This document shows positions 8,523 to 17,860 of a stretch of 50,298 nt of DNA, piece after piece (the first letter of the stretch is position 1; each line of letters opens with the position of its first letter). The position numbers and the translations under genes are program-made. The stretch comes from Actinomycetes bacterium. GTDB lineage: Bacteria > Actinomycetota > Actinomycetes > Actinomycetales > Actinomycetaceae. The notes below the pieces were generated by a model. That model did not search any database. It had not been told where the DNA came from and saw only the letters and a program-made list of their open reading frames with translations. The DNA lies in contig JAEWHO010000009.1 in the NCBI GenBank assembly GCA_023387755.1, forward strand, positions 1 to 50,298, read 5' to 3'.

Positions 8523-10478
8523 ATGACTGAACTCATTGACGGCCTGTACACCCTCGGTGAGCCCGTAGCCGATACGAAGGCTCCCAAGGTTGCCATTGAC
8601 AAAGTATGGTCCGAACGCAAGTTCCAGGCCAAGCTCGTCAACCCGGCCAACCGCCGTAAGCTACACGTCATCATCGTCGGAACCGGCCTCGCTGGCGGTG
8701 CCGCTGCCGCCTCCCTGGGTGAAATGGGTTATAACGTTGACGCTTTCTGCTACCAGGATTCCCCGCGTCGCGCCCACTCCATCGCCGCCCAGGGCGGTAT
8801 CAACGCAGCTAAGAATTACCGCAACGACAACGACTCTATCTACCGCCTGTTCTACGACACAGTCAAGGGCGGCGACTACCGCTCGCGGGAGACTAACGTC
8901 TACCGTCTGGCTGAAGTCAGCGCCAATATCATCGACCAGTGTGTGGCCCAGGGTGTCCCCTTCGCGCGCGAGTACGGCGGCCTGCTGGATAACCGTTCCT
9001 TCGGTGGTGTGCAGGTATCCCGTACATTTTACGCTCGCGGCCAGACGGGCCAGCAGCTGCTGATCGGCGCCTACCAGGCGCTCGAACGGCAGGTGGGTGC
9101 CGGCACCGTTACCATGCATTCCCGGCATGAGATGCTTGACCTCATCGTCGTCGATGGGCGCGCTCGCGGTATTGTCGCCCGCGATATGGCCACCGGGGAG
9201 ATCGAAACTCACACCGCCGACGTCGTCGTCCTGGCTACCGGCGGGTACGGCAACGTGTTCTTCCTGTCGACTAACGCGATGGGATGTAATGCGACCGCCG
9301 CCTGGCGTGCCCACCGCTTGGGAGCCTACTTCGGTAACCCCTGCTACACCCAGATTCACCCGACCTGTATCCCGGTCTCCGGTGACTACCAGTCCAAGCT
9401 CACCCTTATGAGTGAGTCGCTGCGTAACGACGGCCGTATTTGGGTTCCCAAGAAGGCCGAGGATTGTAAGAAGGATCCGCGTCAGATCCCCGAAGAGGAT
9501 CGCGATTACTACCTGGAGCGGAAGTACCCGGCCTTCGGTAACCTGGTGCCCCGTGATATCGCGTCCCGGGCTGCCAAGCAGGTGTGTGATGAGGGGCGCG
9601 GCGTGGGCCCGACGGGCTTGGGCGTGTACCTCGACTTTGCCGATGCTATCCAGCGCATGGGTAAAGACCAGGTCTCTGCCAAGTACGGCAACCTGTTCGA
9701 CATGTACGAGCGCATTACCGGCGAGAACCCCTACGAGGTTCCGATGCGCATCTTCCCGGCTGTGCACTACACCATGGGGGGCCTGTGGGTTGACTACGAT
9801 CTGCAGTCCAATATCCCAGGTCTGTTCGTCACTGGGGAAGCAAACTTCTCCGACCACGGTGCGAACCGGTTGGGTGCCTCGGCTCTGATGCAGGGACTGT
9901 CCGATGGCTACTTCGTACTGCCCAATACGATCAACGACTATCTTGCTGCCGGTCCATTCGAAAAGATTGGAGCTGACCACCCTGAGGTGCAGGCGGCTCG
10001 CCAGCGAGTCACCGACCGTATCGATCAGCTGTTGGCCGTGGACGGCACCCGTTCGGTCGATTCCTTCCACAAAGCGCTCGGCCACATCATGTGGGAGCGC
10101 TGCGGGATGGAGCGTACTGAGGAAGGCTTGCAACAGGCAATCAAGGATATTCGCGCGCTGCGCGAAGAGTTCTGGCGTGACGTCAAGATCATCGACAAGT
10201 CTCGCGATCTTAACCAGGAGCTGGAGAAGGCCGGCCGAGTGGCGGATTTCCTGGAACTGGGGGAGCTCATGTGTATCGACGCGTTGCATCGCCGTGAATC
10301 CTGTGGTGGTCACTTCCGCGCTGAATCCCAAACCGAAGACGGTGAGGCGCTGCGTCATGACGACGAATTCGCCTACGTTGCGGCCTGGGAGTACACCGGC
10401 GAGGGGCAGCCGCCAATCTTGCATAAGGAAGACCTCGTGTACGAGTACGTCGAGATGAAGCAGCGGAGCTACAAGTGA
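8523..10478 (+). CDS. sdhA: Succinate dehydrogenase / fumarate reductase flavoprotein subunit
   Basis: Catalytic FAD subunit that oxidizes succinate to fumarate (or the reverse). The 651-residue protein has the Rossmann motif IIVGTGLAGGAAAASLGEMG, the FAD-linking His in RRAHSIAAQGGINA, the active-site region PTGLGVYLDF, and ALMQGLSDG after GEANFSDHGANRLGAS. Start ATG at 8523 follows a strong GGAAAGGAGAAGGA leader. It overlaps sdhB by 4 bp. Length is typical for type B enzymes. Sequence alone does not settle the direction of catalysis in vivo. Confidence 0.96.
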   Translation: MTELIDGLYTLGEPVADTKAPKVAIDKVWSERKFQAKLVNPANRRKLHVIIVGTGLAGGAAAASLGEMGYNVDAFCYQDSPRRAHSIAAQGGINAAKNYRNDNDSIYRLFYDTVKGGDYRSRETNVYRLAEVSANIIDQCVAQGVPFAREYGGLLDNRSFGGVQVSRTFYARGQTGQQLLIGAYQALERQVGAGTVTMHSRHEMLDLIVVDGRARGIVARDMATGEIETHTADVVVLATGGYGNVFFLSTNAMGCNATAAWRAHRLGAYFGNPCYTQIHPTCIPVSGDYQSKLTLMSESLRNDGRIWVPKKAEDCKKDPRQIPEEDRDYYLERKYPAFGNLVPRDIASRAAKQVCDEGRGVGPTGLGVYLDFADAIQRMGKDQVSAKYGNLFDMYERITGENPYEVPMRIFPAVHYTMGGLWVDYDLQSNIPGLFVTGEANFSDHGANRLGASALMQGLSDGYFVLPNTINDYLAAGPFEKIGADHPEVQAARQRVTDRIDQLLAVDGTRSVDSFHKALGHIMWERCGMERTEEGLQQAIKDIRALREEFWRDVKIIDKSRDLNQELEKAGRVADFLELGELMCIDALHRRESCGGHFRAESQTEDGEALRHDDEFAYVAAWEYTGEGQPPILHKEDLVYEYVEMKQRSYK

Positions 10479-11218
10479 ACATCACCCTGAGAATTTGGCG
10501 TCAAGCCGGCCCCAAAGAGTCCGGCAAGCTAGTCGACTATCAGCTCAAGGGCGTCTCCGAGCACATGTCCTTCCTGGAAATGCTCGACGTCCTCAACGAA
10601 GAGCTATTCGCCCGCGGGGAAGAACCGGTTGCGTTCGACTCTGACTGCCGCGAAGGTATCTGCGGTATGTGCGGCCTCGTGATCAACGGCATTGCCCACG
10701 GTCCCGAGCGCACTACTACCTGTCAGTTGCATATGCGTACCTTCAAGGATGGCGACACTATCACCATCGAACCTTGGCGTTCCAAGGCCTTCCCGATCAT
10801 CAAAGACCTCGTAGTTGATCGGCGCGCCTTTGACCGCATCATCGCCTCCGGTGGGTATATCTCGGTTAATACCGGGGCCGCCCCCGAGGCACACTCGGTA
10901 CCGGTGCCCAAGCCGGATGCAGACCGTGCCTTCGAAGCCGCAGCCTGTATTGGCTGTGGGGCGTGTGTTGCGGCCTGCCCCAACGCATCTGCCATGTTCT
11001 TCACCGCCGCCAAGATCACCCACCTGGGGATGCTCCCGCAGGGGCAGCCTGAGCGGGCTGCGCGCGTGGTGAAGATGCTCAACCAGCACGACGCCGAAGG
11101 ATTTGGTGGCTGCACCAATATCGGCGAATGTGCGGCGGTATGCCCCAAGGAGATTCCGCTGGATGTTATCAGTCAGCTGAACGCAGATCTGCGTAAATCC
11201 TGGGTTAAGGGCAACTAA
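10475..11218 (+). CDS. sdhB: Succinate dehydrogenase / fumarate reductase iron-sulfur subunit
   Basis: Transfers electrons from SdhA to SdhC through Fe-S centres. The 247-residue protein has the plant-type [2Fe-2S] cysteines in CREGICGMCG with a later CQLHM, then the two ferredoxin-like cysteine motifs CIGCGACVAACPN and CTNIGECAAVCPKEIP. The ATG at 10475 overlaps the sdhA stop. A strong terminator hairpin follows 17 nt after the stop, closing the sdhCAB unit. Confidence 0.96.
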   Translation: MNITLRIWRQAGPKESGKLVDYQLKGVSEHMSFLEMLDVLNEELFARGEEPVAFDSDCREGICGMCGLVINGIAHGPERTTTCQLHMRTFKDGDTITIEPWRSKAFPIIKDLVVDRRAFDRIIASGGYISVNTGAAPEAHSVPVPKPDADRAFEAAACIGCGACVAACPNASAMFFTAAKITHLGMLPQGQPERAARVVKMLNQHDAEGFGGCTNIGECAAVCPKEIPLDVISQLNADLRKSWVKGN

Positions 11219-11234
11219 CGCACCTGAGACCACT

Positions 11235-11270
11235 CAGCGCGGCCGGAGCATTCGGCCGCGCTGATTATTT
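11235..11270 (+). terminator. Rho-independent terminator after sdhB
   Basis: An 11-bp perfect stem CAGCGCGGCCG / CGGCCGCGCTG with a 7-nt loop is followed by the T-rich stretch ATTATTTT. It ends the sdhCAB transcript. Confidence 0.88.
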
Positions 11271-11407
11271 TCCCGTCCCACCACTGGTTGCTGTCCGCTT
11301 AGAGAATTTGACCCCGGACCGGAGGGTCGTAGCGGGCAGCGGACGGCGCGGTTGCCGTAGGATGGAAAAACCTGTCCGCCATTAAAACTAACTCAATGGA
11401 GAGAGCC

Positions 11408-13771
11408 ATGGCCGATACCGCCGTGAGGGAGAAACCCTCATTTTCTCCCGAAGAAGAAAAGCTTATTATCCGCAATAAGCAGGGGGTACCCGTAGGGGTC
11501 CGCCCGCATCACCGCTGGACCCCCGCCAAAATCGCCCTGTGGGTGGTGATCTCCCTCGTGGGCGCGGTGGGATGGACTATGCTCGCGCTGTGGCGGGGCG
11601 AAGAAGTTAATACCATCTGGTTCGTCATCACTGCCGTATGCACCTACGCTATCGGATACCGTTTTTATGCCCTGTATATCCAGCGCAAAATTATGCGCCC
11701 CGACGATTCCAACGCCACCCCGGCTGAACGGATCAACAACGGTAAGGACTATGACCCCACTCACCGGGTGGTCCTTTACGGCCATCACTTTGCGGCCATC
11801 GCCGGTGCCGGGCCACTGGTAGGCCCAGTACTCGCGGCCCAGATGGGCTACCTGCCTGGCACCCTGTGGATCATCTTCGGCGTCCTCATCGCTGGGGCGG
11901 TGCAGGACATGCTCGTCCTGTTCTACTCCATGCGCCGTAACGGCCGCTCCCTAGGGCAGATGGCCGCTGATGAGATCGGCAAGATCGGCGGGGCCGTGGC
12001 CACCGTGATCGTTCTGGTTATGCTCATGATCGTGCTAGCGGTCCTGGCTATGGTCTGTGTCAATGCCCTGGCTGAGTCCCCCTGGGGCGTATTCTCCGTC
12101 GGTGCTACCATTCCGATCGCGGTCCTCATGGGGCTGTGGCTGCGCTACATCTCACCCGGTAAAGTCACCCAGGTCTCTATCGTTGGCTGCGCGGCACTTA
12201 TCGGTGTCATCATCGCCGGCCGCTGGGTAGGGGAGTCTGAGCTGGGGCGCTCCATCTTCCACCTTTCACCCACCACGCTGGTGTGGTGCATGATCATTTA
12301 CGGCTTTTTCGCGGCAGTCCTGCCCGTGTGGGTGCTGCTCACCCCACGTGACTACCTGTCGACGTTCATGAAGGTCGGCACCATTGTCGTCCTGGCACTC
12401 GGGATTATTGTGGTGCGTCCACTGGTGCAGATGCCGGCCGTCACCGAATTCGCAGCCAATACGGAGGGGCCGGTTTTTGCCGGTACGCTCTTCCCATTCC
12501 TCTTCATTACTATCGCCTGTGGCGCACTATCCGGTATGCACGCGATGGTATCGTCTGGCACCACGCCGAAGATGGTGCAGAAGGAATCCCAGGTCCGGAT
12601 GATCGGATATGCCGGCATGCTGATGGAGTCCTTCGTTGCGATTATGGCTCTTGCCGCGGCAGTGTCCCTAAACCAAGGCATCTACTTCGGTATGAACACG
12701 TCTAAGGCTACAGTCGATAAGCTGGCAGGCCCTGAGATCGTGCAGACCGTAACAGACCGTGAGGAACTCACCGCTGCTGCAGTAGGCAACCTCAACGTCA
12801 CGAATATGCACGGCGATCCGATCTCCGTGGTGTGGGATTCCTGGGATGAGAACGGCAATGACAAGGTCTACGAAGGTGCCGAGGCTTTCAAGCAGCTAGC
12901 CCATGATGTCGGGGAAGAGTCCGTCGTATCTCGTACCGGCGGCGCCCCAACGCTAGCGGTCGGCATGGCCAATATTCTCCACCAAATCGGGGGAGGCCAG
13001 GCCATGATGGGCTTCTGGTATCACTTCGCCATTATGTTTGAGGCCCTCTTCATCCTCTCCGCCGTCGACGCCGTTACGCGGGTGGCCCGCTTCCAACTCT
13101 CGGACGCCCTCGGCAATATCATGCCGCGTTTCCGGGATCCTTCCTGGCGGGTAGGCGCCTGGCTGTGCACCGGTATCGTTGTGGCCTCCTGGGGTTCCTT
13201 GCTGCTCATGGGGGTCACCGATCCGCGCGGTGGTATCCAAACCCTCTTCCCACTCTTCGGTATTGCTAACCAGCTCATTTCCGCAGTGGCACTCCTGGTC
13301 GTGACGGTGATGGTGGTGCGTAAGGGTTACGCCAAGTGGGCGTGGATTCCGTTCATCCCATTCGTCTTCGATACGGCCGTAACCTTCACAGCCAGCTTCC
13401 AAAAGATCTTCTCCACCGACCCACTGGTGGGTTATTGGCAGCAGTGGCGCAACGCCCGCGAGCTGCTCCCCACCCTGACCGACCCGGAAAAGATCAATAT
13501 TCAGCAGGCAATCATCCGCAACACGTTCATTCAGGGGACGATGTCGATTATCTTCGTCGCGGCCGTCGCATTCGTAATCGTGACAGCGATTATTCGGATT
13601 ATGCACACCCTGCGTACCGGGGATAGGACGACGTCGGAGGAGCCGTATCAGGAATCCAACTTCTTCGCCCCCGGCACCATGATTGCGAGCGAGCTGGATA
13701 AGAAACTCGTGGCCGAATACGAACAGGTTGGCGACCCGAACCTCATCCCGGTGATGAAGCGTGAGCGATAG
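11408..13771 (+). CDS. cstA: CstA-family carbon starvation / pyruvate-type transporter
   Basis: Large integral membrane protein of 787 residues with many hydrophobic helices. Family members import pyruvate (BtsT/CstA) or are linked to peptide use under carbon starvation. Recognisable CstA motifs are YDPTHRVVLYGHHFAAIAGAG, GPVLAAQMGYLPG, LTPRDYLSTFMK, GALSGMHAMVSSGTTPKM, RTGGAPTLAVGMA and LFPLFGIANQL. A GGAGAGAG sequence precedes ATG 11408, which is preferred over the in-frame ATG at 11396. The C-terminus overlaps a YbdD-like gene by 11 bp, the classic cstA-ybdD pairing. The substrate is inferred from the family only. Confidence 0.93.
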   Translation: MADTAVREKPSFSPEEEKLIIRNKQGVPVGVRPHHRWTPAKIALWVVISLVGAVGWTMLALWRGEEVNTIWFVITAVCTYAIGYRFYALYIQRKIMRPDDSNATPAERINNGKDYDPTHRVVLYGHHFAAIAGAGPLVGPVLAAQMGYLPGTLWIIFGVLIAGAVQDMLVLFYSMRRNGRSLGQMAADEIGKIGGAVATVIVLVMLMIVLAVLAMVCVNALAESPWGVFSVGATIPIAVLMGLWLRYISPGKVTQVSIVGCAALIGVIIAGRWVGESELGRSIFHLSPTTLVWCMIIYGFFAAVLPVWVLLTPRDYLSTFMKVGTIVVLALGIIVVRPLVQMPAVTEFAANTEGPVFAGTLFPFLFITIACGALSGMHAMVSSGTTPKMVQKESQVRMIGYAGMLMESFVAIMALAAAVSLNQGIYFGMNTSKATVDKLAGPEIVQTVTDREELTAAAVGNLNVTNMHGDPISVVWDSWDENGNDKVYEGAEAFKQLAHDVGEESVVSRTGGAPTLAVGMANILHQIGGGQAMMGFWYHFAIMFEALFILSAVDAVTRVARFQLSDALGNIMPRFRDPSWRVGAWLCTGIVVASWGSLLLMGVTDPRGGIQTLFPLFGIANQLISAVALLVVTVMVVRKGYAKWAWIPFIPFVFDTAVTFTASFQKIFSTDPLVGYWQQWRNARELLPTLTDPEKINIQQAIIRNTFIQGTMSIIFVAAVAFVIVTAIIRIMHTLRTGDRTTSEEPYQESNFFAPGTMIASELDKKLVAEYEQVGDPNLIPVMKRER

Positions 13772-13982
13772 CCACTGGGCAGCAGCGCTGGCCCGCCAAG
13801 CGGGCCAGCGCCTGCGCGCTCTGCGGCACCTGTGGCGTGAATTCACTGGGGAGGCCGCCTACGACAAGTATGTGGAGCGCCACCGCCGCGAACACCCCGA
13901 CCACGAGCCCATGAGCGCCAAGGAGTTCTGGCGGGCCCGCGCTGCCTTCGCAGAAAATAACGTGCAAACCGGCTGCTGTTAG
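13761..13982 (+). CDS. YbdD/YjiX-family small protein
   Basis: A 73-residue cytoplasmic protein with the family's WREFTGEAAYDKYVERHRRE and a downstream HPDHEPMSAKEFWRAR motif. Members are almost always encoded directly after CstA/BtsT transporters and are thought to be required for their activity. The start is GTG at 13761, overlapping the end of cstA in another frame by 11 bp, so translation is coupled. The C-terminal CC (TGCC) could bind metal, but that is not established. Confidence 0.88.
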   Translation: MSDSHWAAALARQAGQRLRALRHLWREFTGEAAYDKYVERHRREHPDHEPMSAKEFWRARAAFAENNVQTGCC

Positions 13983-13988
13983 CAGGCG

Positions 13989-13994
13989 TATGCT
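13989..13994 (+). promoter_or_regulatory. Predicted -10 box for leaderless tsaD
   Basis: TATGCT ends 6 nt before the tsaD GTG at 14001. The AAGGGG in between sits too close to the start codon for a normal ribosome binding site, so a leaderless transcript is likely. Confidence 0.5.
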
Positions 13995-14000
13995 TAAGGG

Positions 14001-15050
14001 GTGAATGACCCCCTAGTCCTCGGTATCGAATCGACCTGCGATGAAACGGGCGTGGCTCTGGTGCGTGGCACAGAGCTGCTGGCTGACGTAACCGCCACCT
14101 CCATGGATGAGTACGCCCGCTACGGCGGGATCATCCCGGAGATTGCCTCGCGCGCGCATCTGGAGTCTTTCCTGCCCACCTTGCGGGCAGCCCTAGAAAA
14201 GGCCGGGGTGACGCTTGCCGACGTCGACGCCCTCGCATGCGCGGCCGGGCCGGGCCTGATCGGTTCGCTGACCGTCGGGACTGCAGCCGCGAAGGCCTTG
14301 GCGTTGGCCACGGGTAAACCCCTGTACGGCGTGAACCATATTCTGGGACATATCGCCGTGGACGAACTCGTCCACGGCCCCCTGCCGACCCCCGTCGTCG
14401 GGCTGGTAGTCTCCGGGGGGCACTCCAGTCTGCTGCTCATCCGCGATCTCGCCACCGACGTGAGTGAACTGGGAGGCACACTCGACGACGCCGCTGGCGA
14501 AGCCTTCGATAAGGTCGGCCGACTCCTCGAACTGCCCTACCCAGGCGGGCCTCATATCGACCGGCTCTCCCAGGAAGGTGACCGGGAAGCCATCGCATTT
14601 CCGCGCGGGCTGTCTCAGGCAAAGTTCCGGGATCGCTACCCCTATGATTTTTCCTTCTCCGGCGTGAAAACTGCGGTGGCGCGGCACGTGGAAGGCCTAC
14701 AGCGCGAGGGGATCAACCCGGCTGATCACAAAGCAGACATTGCTGCCTCGTTCAGCGAGGCAATTAACGACTCCCTGGTGGAGCGCTCCATCCGTGCTTG
14801 CCGCGATCACGACTGCCGCGTCCTCGTCATTGGCGGCGGTTTCTCCGCGAATTCGCGACTGCGTGAGCTCGCCGAAGAACGAGCCGGCCGGGAGGGGATT
14901 GAGGTGCGCGTCCCGCCGATCCGCTATTGCACCGATAACGGAGCTATGATTGCCGCTCTCGGATCGGTACTAGCCCGCCGCGGGATTAGTCCGAGCGGTA
15001 TCGAATTCTCTAATGATTCCAGCATGCCGCTGGATGTGGCCTGCCTCTAG
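14001..15050 (+). CDS. tsaD: tRNA N6-adenosine threonylcarbamoyltransferase TsaD
   Basis: Catalytic subunit that transfers the threonylcarbamoyl group to A37 of ANN-decoding tRNAs, acting with TsaB and TsaE encoded 7 kb upstream. The 349-residue protein begins with LGIESTCDETGVALV. It contains metal-binding His residues in EIASRAHLESFLP and GVNHILGHI, then VSGGHSSLLL, GGTLDDAAGEAFDKVGR and GGGFSANSRLR. The GTG start at 14001 is preceded by TATGCT. The gene end overlaps the convergent GCS2-type gene by 4 bp, with no terminator between them. Confidence 0.96.
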   Translation: MNDPLVLGIESTCDETGVALVRGTELLADVTATSMDEYARYGGIIPEIASRAHLESFLPTLRAALEKAGVTLADVDALACAAGPGLIGSLTVGTAAAKALALATGKPLYGVNHILGHIAVDELVHGPLPTPVVGLVVSGGHSSLLLIRDLATDVSELGGTLDDAAGEAFDKVGRLLELPYPGGPHIDRLSQEGDREAIAFPRGLSQAKFRDRYPYDFSFSGVKTAVARHVEGLQREGINPADHKADIAASFSEAINDSLVERSIRACRDHDCRVLVIGGGFSANSRLRELAEERAGREGIEVRVPPIRYCTDNGAMIAALGSVLARRGISPSGIEFSNDSSMPLDVACL

Positions 15051-16267
15051 CCGCGTTCTGGTTTCGCCCCGCCGGTGGCGTCGCTGCGCACAATCAGCCG
15101 CTCTGGCTGGCGCTGGAAACTAAAATCAGCCGGCGGGATAGGCCGGTCCGCTTTCATCTCCTCTACCAGATACTGCGCCACCGCCTCCAATGACCCGCCG
15201 TGAGCTTCGGCCACCTGCCGCTGCCGCTCGTAGCCGGCCCCGCCGGTGAGAATATCGCCTACCCAACCCAGCTGTTCGCGGCAGCCTAAGCGCTGCGCGG
15301 TCGGCTCGAGATCGGTGAGCATTTGCGCAACCGTCTCCCTGACTGGTGCCTGGTGCCCGGCCTCATCGAGGATTAACTCCGCGTCCATGCCATAGCGAGC
15401 AGAGCGCCACTTATTTTCCTCCACGAACCAGTCCGGGAGAGTAGGCAGGGATTCGCCGTCGTCGAAACGCTGCGAAAAATCCTCCACTAAACAGTGAATG
15501 AGGGCGCAGATTGCGAGTACCTCTCGCAGATTCGACGACGCATCACACACCCGCACCTCGATAGTTCCCAACCGTGGCGCCGGGCGGATATCCCAGCGCA
15601 ACTCATCGACGCTGCGAATCACCCCGGTATTGACCATGCCCTCCACATAGCCCTCAAACTCGTGCCAGTGGTCGAACTGGCGCGGCACCCCGGCGGTCGG
15701 TAATTGCTGGAAAACCATGGCCCGGTTGGAGGCGTAGCCGGTCTCATCACCTGCCCAGTATGGGGAGGAGGCCGCCAGGGATTGCAGGTGCGCGAATCGC
15801 GTGAGGAGGGCCCGGATTAACGGGAGTACCTTGGCGCGCTCTTCCACCCCCACGTGCACGTGGATCCCATAGAGCAGCATCTGCCGCCCCCAGTAGCCGG
15901 TACGTTGGACGAGTTCGGCATATCGCTCTGATTCAGTCACGCGCTGATAGGCCGGGCGCGCAAAGGGATGGGAGCCGGCACTGGCCAGTTCAATCCGCAG
16001 AGCGGCCGTGATGGGGCGCAGCCGAGTGACGTATTCGGCCAAATCATGCCCGCATTCGGTGATGGTCTGGTGCGGGTGAGAGGTGACTTCTACCGTATTT
16101 AGCAGCATCTCTTGGACGATATGTTCGCTCTTGCCGTACGTCTCGTAGACGGCACGCAGTACCGCATCAGCACTTTGACGCAGATCGAGCGTATCCTTAT
16201 CGACCAACTGCAGTTCCCATTCAATGCCCACGGTGGAGCGCTGGGAGGACGCGAACTCTACTGCCAT
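15047..16267 (-). CDS. Glutamate--cysteine ligase type 2 / YbdK-like carboxylate-amine ligase
   Basis: A GCS2-family enzyme of 406 residues. It opens with the family motif VGIEWELQLVD (about residues 13-23) and has YGIHVHVGV (about 150) and RLGTIEVRVCDASSNL (about 240). The family ligates glutamate and cysteine or another amine using ATP; whether this one makes gamma-glutamylcysteine is not shown by sequence. No Shine-Dalgarno sequence is visible before ATG at 16265-16267. It overlaps the 3' end of the convergent tsaD by 4 bp. The same-strand methyltransferase gene lies 37 bp upstream. Confidence 0.85.
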   Translation of the reverse strand: MAVEFASSQRSTVGIEWELQLVDKDTLDLRQSADAVLRAVYETYGKSEHIVQEMLLNTVEVTSHPHQTITECGHDLAEYVTRLRPITAALRIELASAGSHPFARPAYQRVTESERYAELVQRTGYWGRQMLLYGIHVHVGVEERAKVLPLIRALLTRFAHLQSLAASSPYWAGDETGYASNRAMVFQQLPTAGVPRQFDHWHEFEGYVEGMVNTGVIRSVDELRWDIRPAPRLGTIEVRVCDASSNLREVLAICALIHCLVEDFSQRFDDGESLPTLPDWFVEENKWRSARYGMDAELILDEAGHQAPVRETVAQMLTDLEPTAQRLGCREQLGWVGDILTGGAGYERQRQVAEAHGGSLEAVAQYLVEEMKADRPIPPADFSFQRQPERLIVRSDATGGAKPERG

Positions 16268-16304
16268 ATATCTATGTCACCACGGATTCGCGATCACGGC
16301 TCGA

Positions 16305-17540
16305 TTAGGCAGATACTGATACGCCACGTTCCACTAGCAGCGCACTGTGGCGGCCCTGGACGCGGGTCATAATAAGGGTGGCACTCTCCTCGCCTTTGAG
16401 TGCCAGTTGTTTACGTAGGCGCGCCGGGTCAACGGCGGTTCCGCGTTTGAGGATCTCTAGCCGCCCAATGTGACGACGCCGCAACTCGCCTCGTAACTTT
16501 TTCGCATTGGCGGGTAGGACGTCGGTGACCCGGTACGAGCGGGTGCCAGCCCAACCGGCCGCGTCCTTGTCTGAGGTGAGGTAAGCGATGGCGTCGCTGA
16601 CGAGGTGAGCGTCGAGGTGATCGGCGGCGGTGGCGAGGGCCCCGGCCCGTAACACCGCCGGGTCGACGTCGTGGATGAAATCTCCTAGCTCACCCGCTGG
16701 CACCTGGGCGGCAGGCTGGGTGGGATCGGTGAGGGGGGCGCCGGTACCGGCTGTAGCCGAGATCGCTACGGCGCCGGCGTCGGATAACACCAGGGCGGAG
16801 CGGCCAGGCCCCTCCGCGGCGAGCTCCCCACACCATATCGCTGCCTCCACCAGTTCGCCCTGGACCGAGGTCCACTGCACATGAGCATCGTGGGGGAGGT
16901 CTTCATAGTGAATGCCAGGGGCAACCTTCACGCCCAGATTGGGAACCTGTTCGCGCAGCCCCAGGATTGTGGACAACGATGGCGACCACTCTTCCGGATG
17001 GTTGATGCGGCCGTGCTCATCACGCCGGGCGGGATCCGCGAACGCGCCGTCAACGTCGCTGAGATCGGTATCCTCAATACGCTGCTGGCGGACCGTGACG
17101 CCGGGAAATTGGCGGAGGTTGAGTAGAGCTAGGGCAGCGTGGGCTTCATCCATGTCGACGGCGAGAACGTCCAGCCCGAGGCCTGCGAAGGCGAGCGACT
17201 CCGCCCCGATCCCGCAGCCGAGATCGGCTATGCGGCGGCAACCGGCGGTGCGGAATCGCTGGGCATGGCGGGTGGCGACTTCTAGGCGGGTGGCCTGTTC
17301 CAATCCGGCAGTGGTGTAGTAGAGGTCAGCCGCGAAGGGGCCGAATTTGCTGGCTGCCTTTGCCCGCAGCCGCTGCTGAGTCAGGGCTGCCGCGATTAAC
17401 TCTGGATCGTGACCGACTTGGCGGAGCTGGTTGGTAATCGCCAGCACGTCGGCGGGGGAGTGGATGGGGGGAAGATCTGCCAGGAGGGCAGGCCCCGGCG
17501 GCGTGAGAAGGCGCATGAGGCCGCGTACCTCTGGATCCAT
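16305..17540 (-). CDS. Class I SAM-dependent methyltransferase with THUMP-like domain
   Basis: A 411-residue protein with a Rossmann methyltransferase core, ADLGCGIGAESLAFA near residue 105 followed by VLAVDMDE as the acidic SAM-binding loop. The actinobacterial family motif ADPARRDEHGRI sits near residue 170. The C-terminal 75 residues (VLPANAKKLRGELRRRHIGR, GTAVDPARLRKQLALKG) match the THUMP-like RNA-binding module. The substrate is probably RNA, but no specific reaction can be named. TAGGCT lies 7 nt before the ATG and there is no ribosome binding site. Confidence 0.83.
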   Translation of the reverse strand: MDPEVRGLMRLLTPPGPALLADLPPIHSPADVLAITNQLRQVGHDPELIAAALTQQRLRAKAASKFGPFAADLYYTTAGLEQATRLEVATRHAQRFRTAGCRRIADLGCGIGAESLAFAGLGLDVLAVDMDEAHAALALLNLRQFPGVTVRQQRIEDTDLSDVDGAFADPARRDEHGRINHPEEWSPSLSTILGLREQVPNLGVKVAPGIHYEDLPHDAHVQWTSVQGELVEAAIWCGELAAEGPGRSALVLSDAGAVAISATAGTGAPLTDPTQPAAQVPAGELGDFIHDVDPAVLRAGALATAADHLDAHLVSDAIAYLTSDKDAAGWAGTRSYRVTDVLPANAKKLRGELRRRHIGRLEILKRGTAVDPARLRKQLALKGEESATLIMTRVQGRHSALLVERGVSVSA

Positions 17541-17547
17541 ACGAGCG

Positions 17548-17553
17548 AGCCTA
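17548..17553 (-). promoter_or_regulatory. Predicted -10 box for leaderless methyltransferase gene
   Basis: Reading the minus strand, TAGGCT ends 7 nt before the ATG at 17538-17540. There is no Shine-Dalgarno sequence between them. Confidence 0.45.
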
Positions 17554-17706
17554 ATCGGTTATGCGCGCAGGGGACAATCTAGCCGGACTCCGGGCAGGTG
17601 CATGCCTGTGGCAGAAAAGGATCTAGCTGCCGGGAAAGCAGCGCTCCCCACCCCGATCTAACCGCGAACCGGAGCCACCTGTACGATACGCGATAGGCGA
17701 ACCGCC

Positions 17707-17733
17707 CTGGCACTCCCCTTGACCGAGTGCTAA
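17707..17733. promoter_or_regulatory. CIRCE operator (HrcA binding site)
   Basis: CTGGCACTC, a 9-nt spacer, then GAGTGCTAA. This matches the CIRCE consensus TTAGCACTC-N9-GAGTGCTAA at 7 of 9 positions in the left arm and 9 of 9 in the right arm. It overlaps the groES -35 hexamer, so the heat-shock repressor HrcA would block RNA polymerase. Confidence 0.9.
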
Positions 17734-17747
17734 GAGCAGCATAAGTT
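17719..17747 (+). promoter_or_regulatory. groES promoter
   Basis: TTGACC, exactly 17 bp, then TAAGTT: a standard vegetative sigma-70-type promoter. The -35 lies within the CIRCE spacer. The predicted start is near 17754, giving an about 107-nt leader. Confidence 0.7.
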
Positions 17748-17860
17748 AGTGGATGGAAGCAGTCGTGAGACTGCGACTCGTACCCACGCCCCGACCCCCG
17801 CGACGGCGGGCAGGTATGTGTCCCGACCATTGTTCTATGTGAAGGAAGGGGAGGTCCGAA

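Larger units (their letters stand above)
17541..17860. other. Intergenic control region between methyltransferase and groES
   Basis: This 320-bp gene-free stretch holds the leaderless -10 of the minus-strand methyltransferase (17548-17553) and the groES promoter with its CIRCE operator (17707-17747). A leader of about 107 nt ends in the ribosome binding site GGAAGGGGAGG. No ORF here looks real. Confidence 0.7.

Noticed and set aside
8661..10424. 587-residue open frame antisense to sdhA
   Set aside because: It mirrors sdhA in full, has no family motif, and long antisense frames are expected under a strong third-position GC bias.
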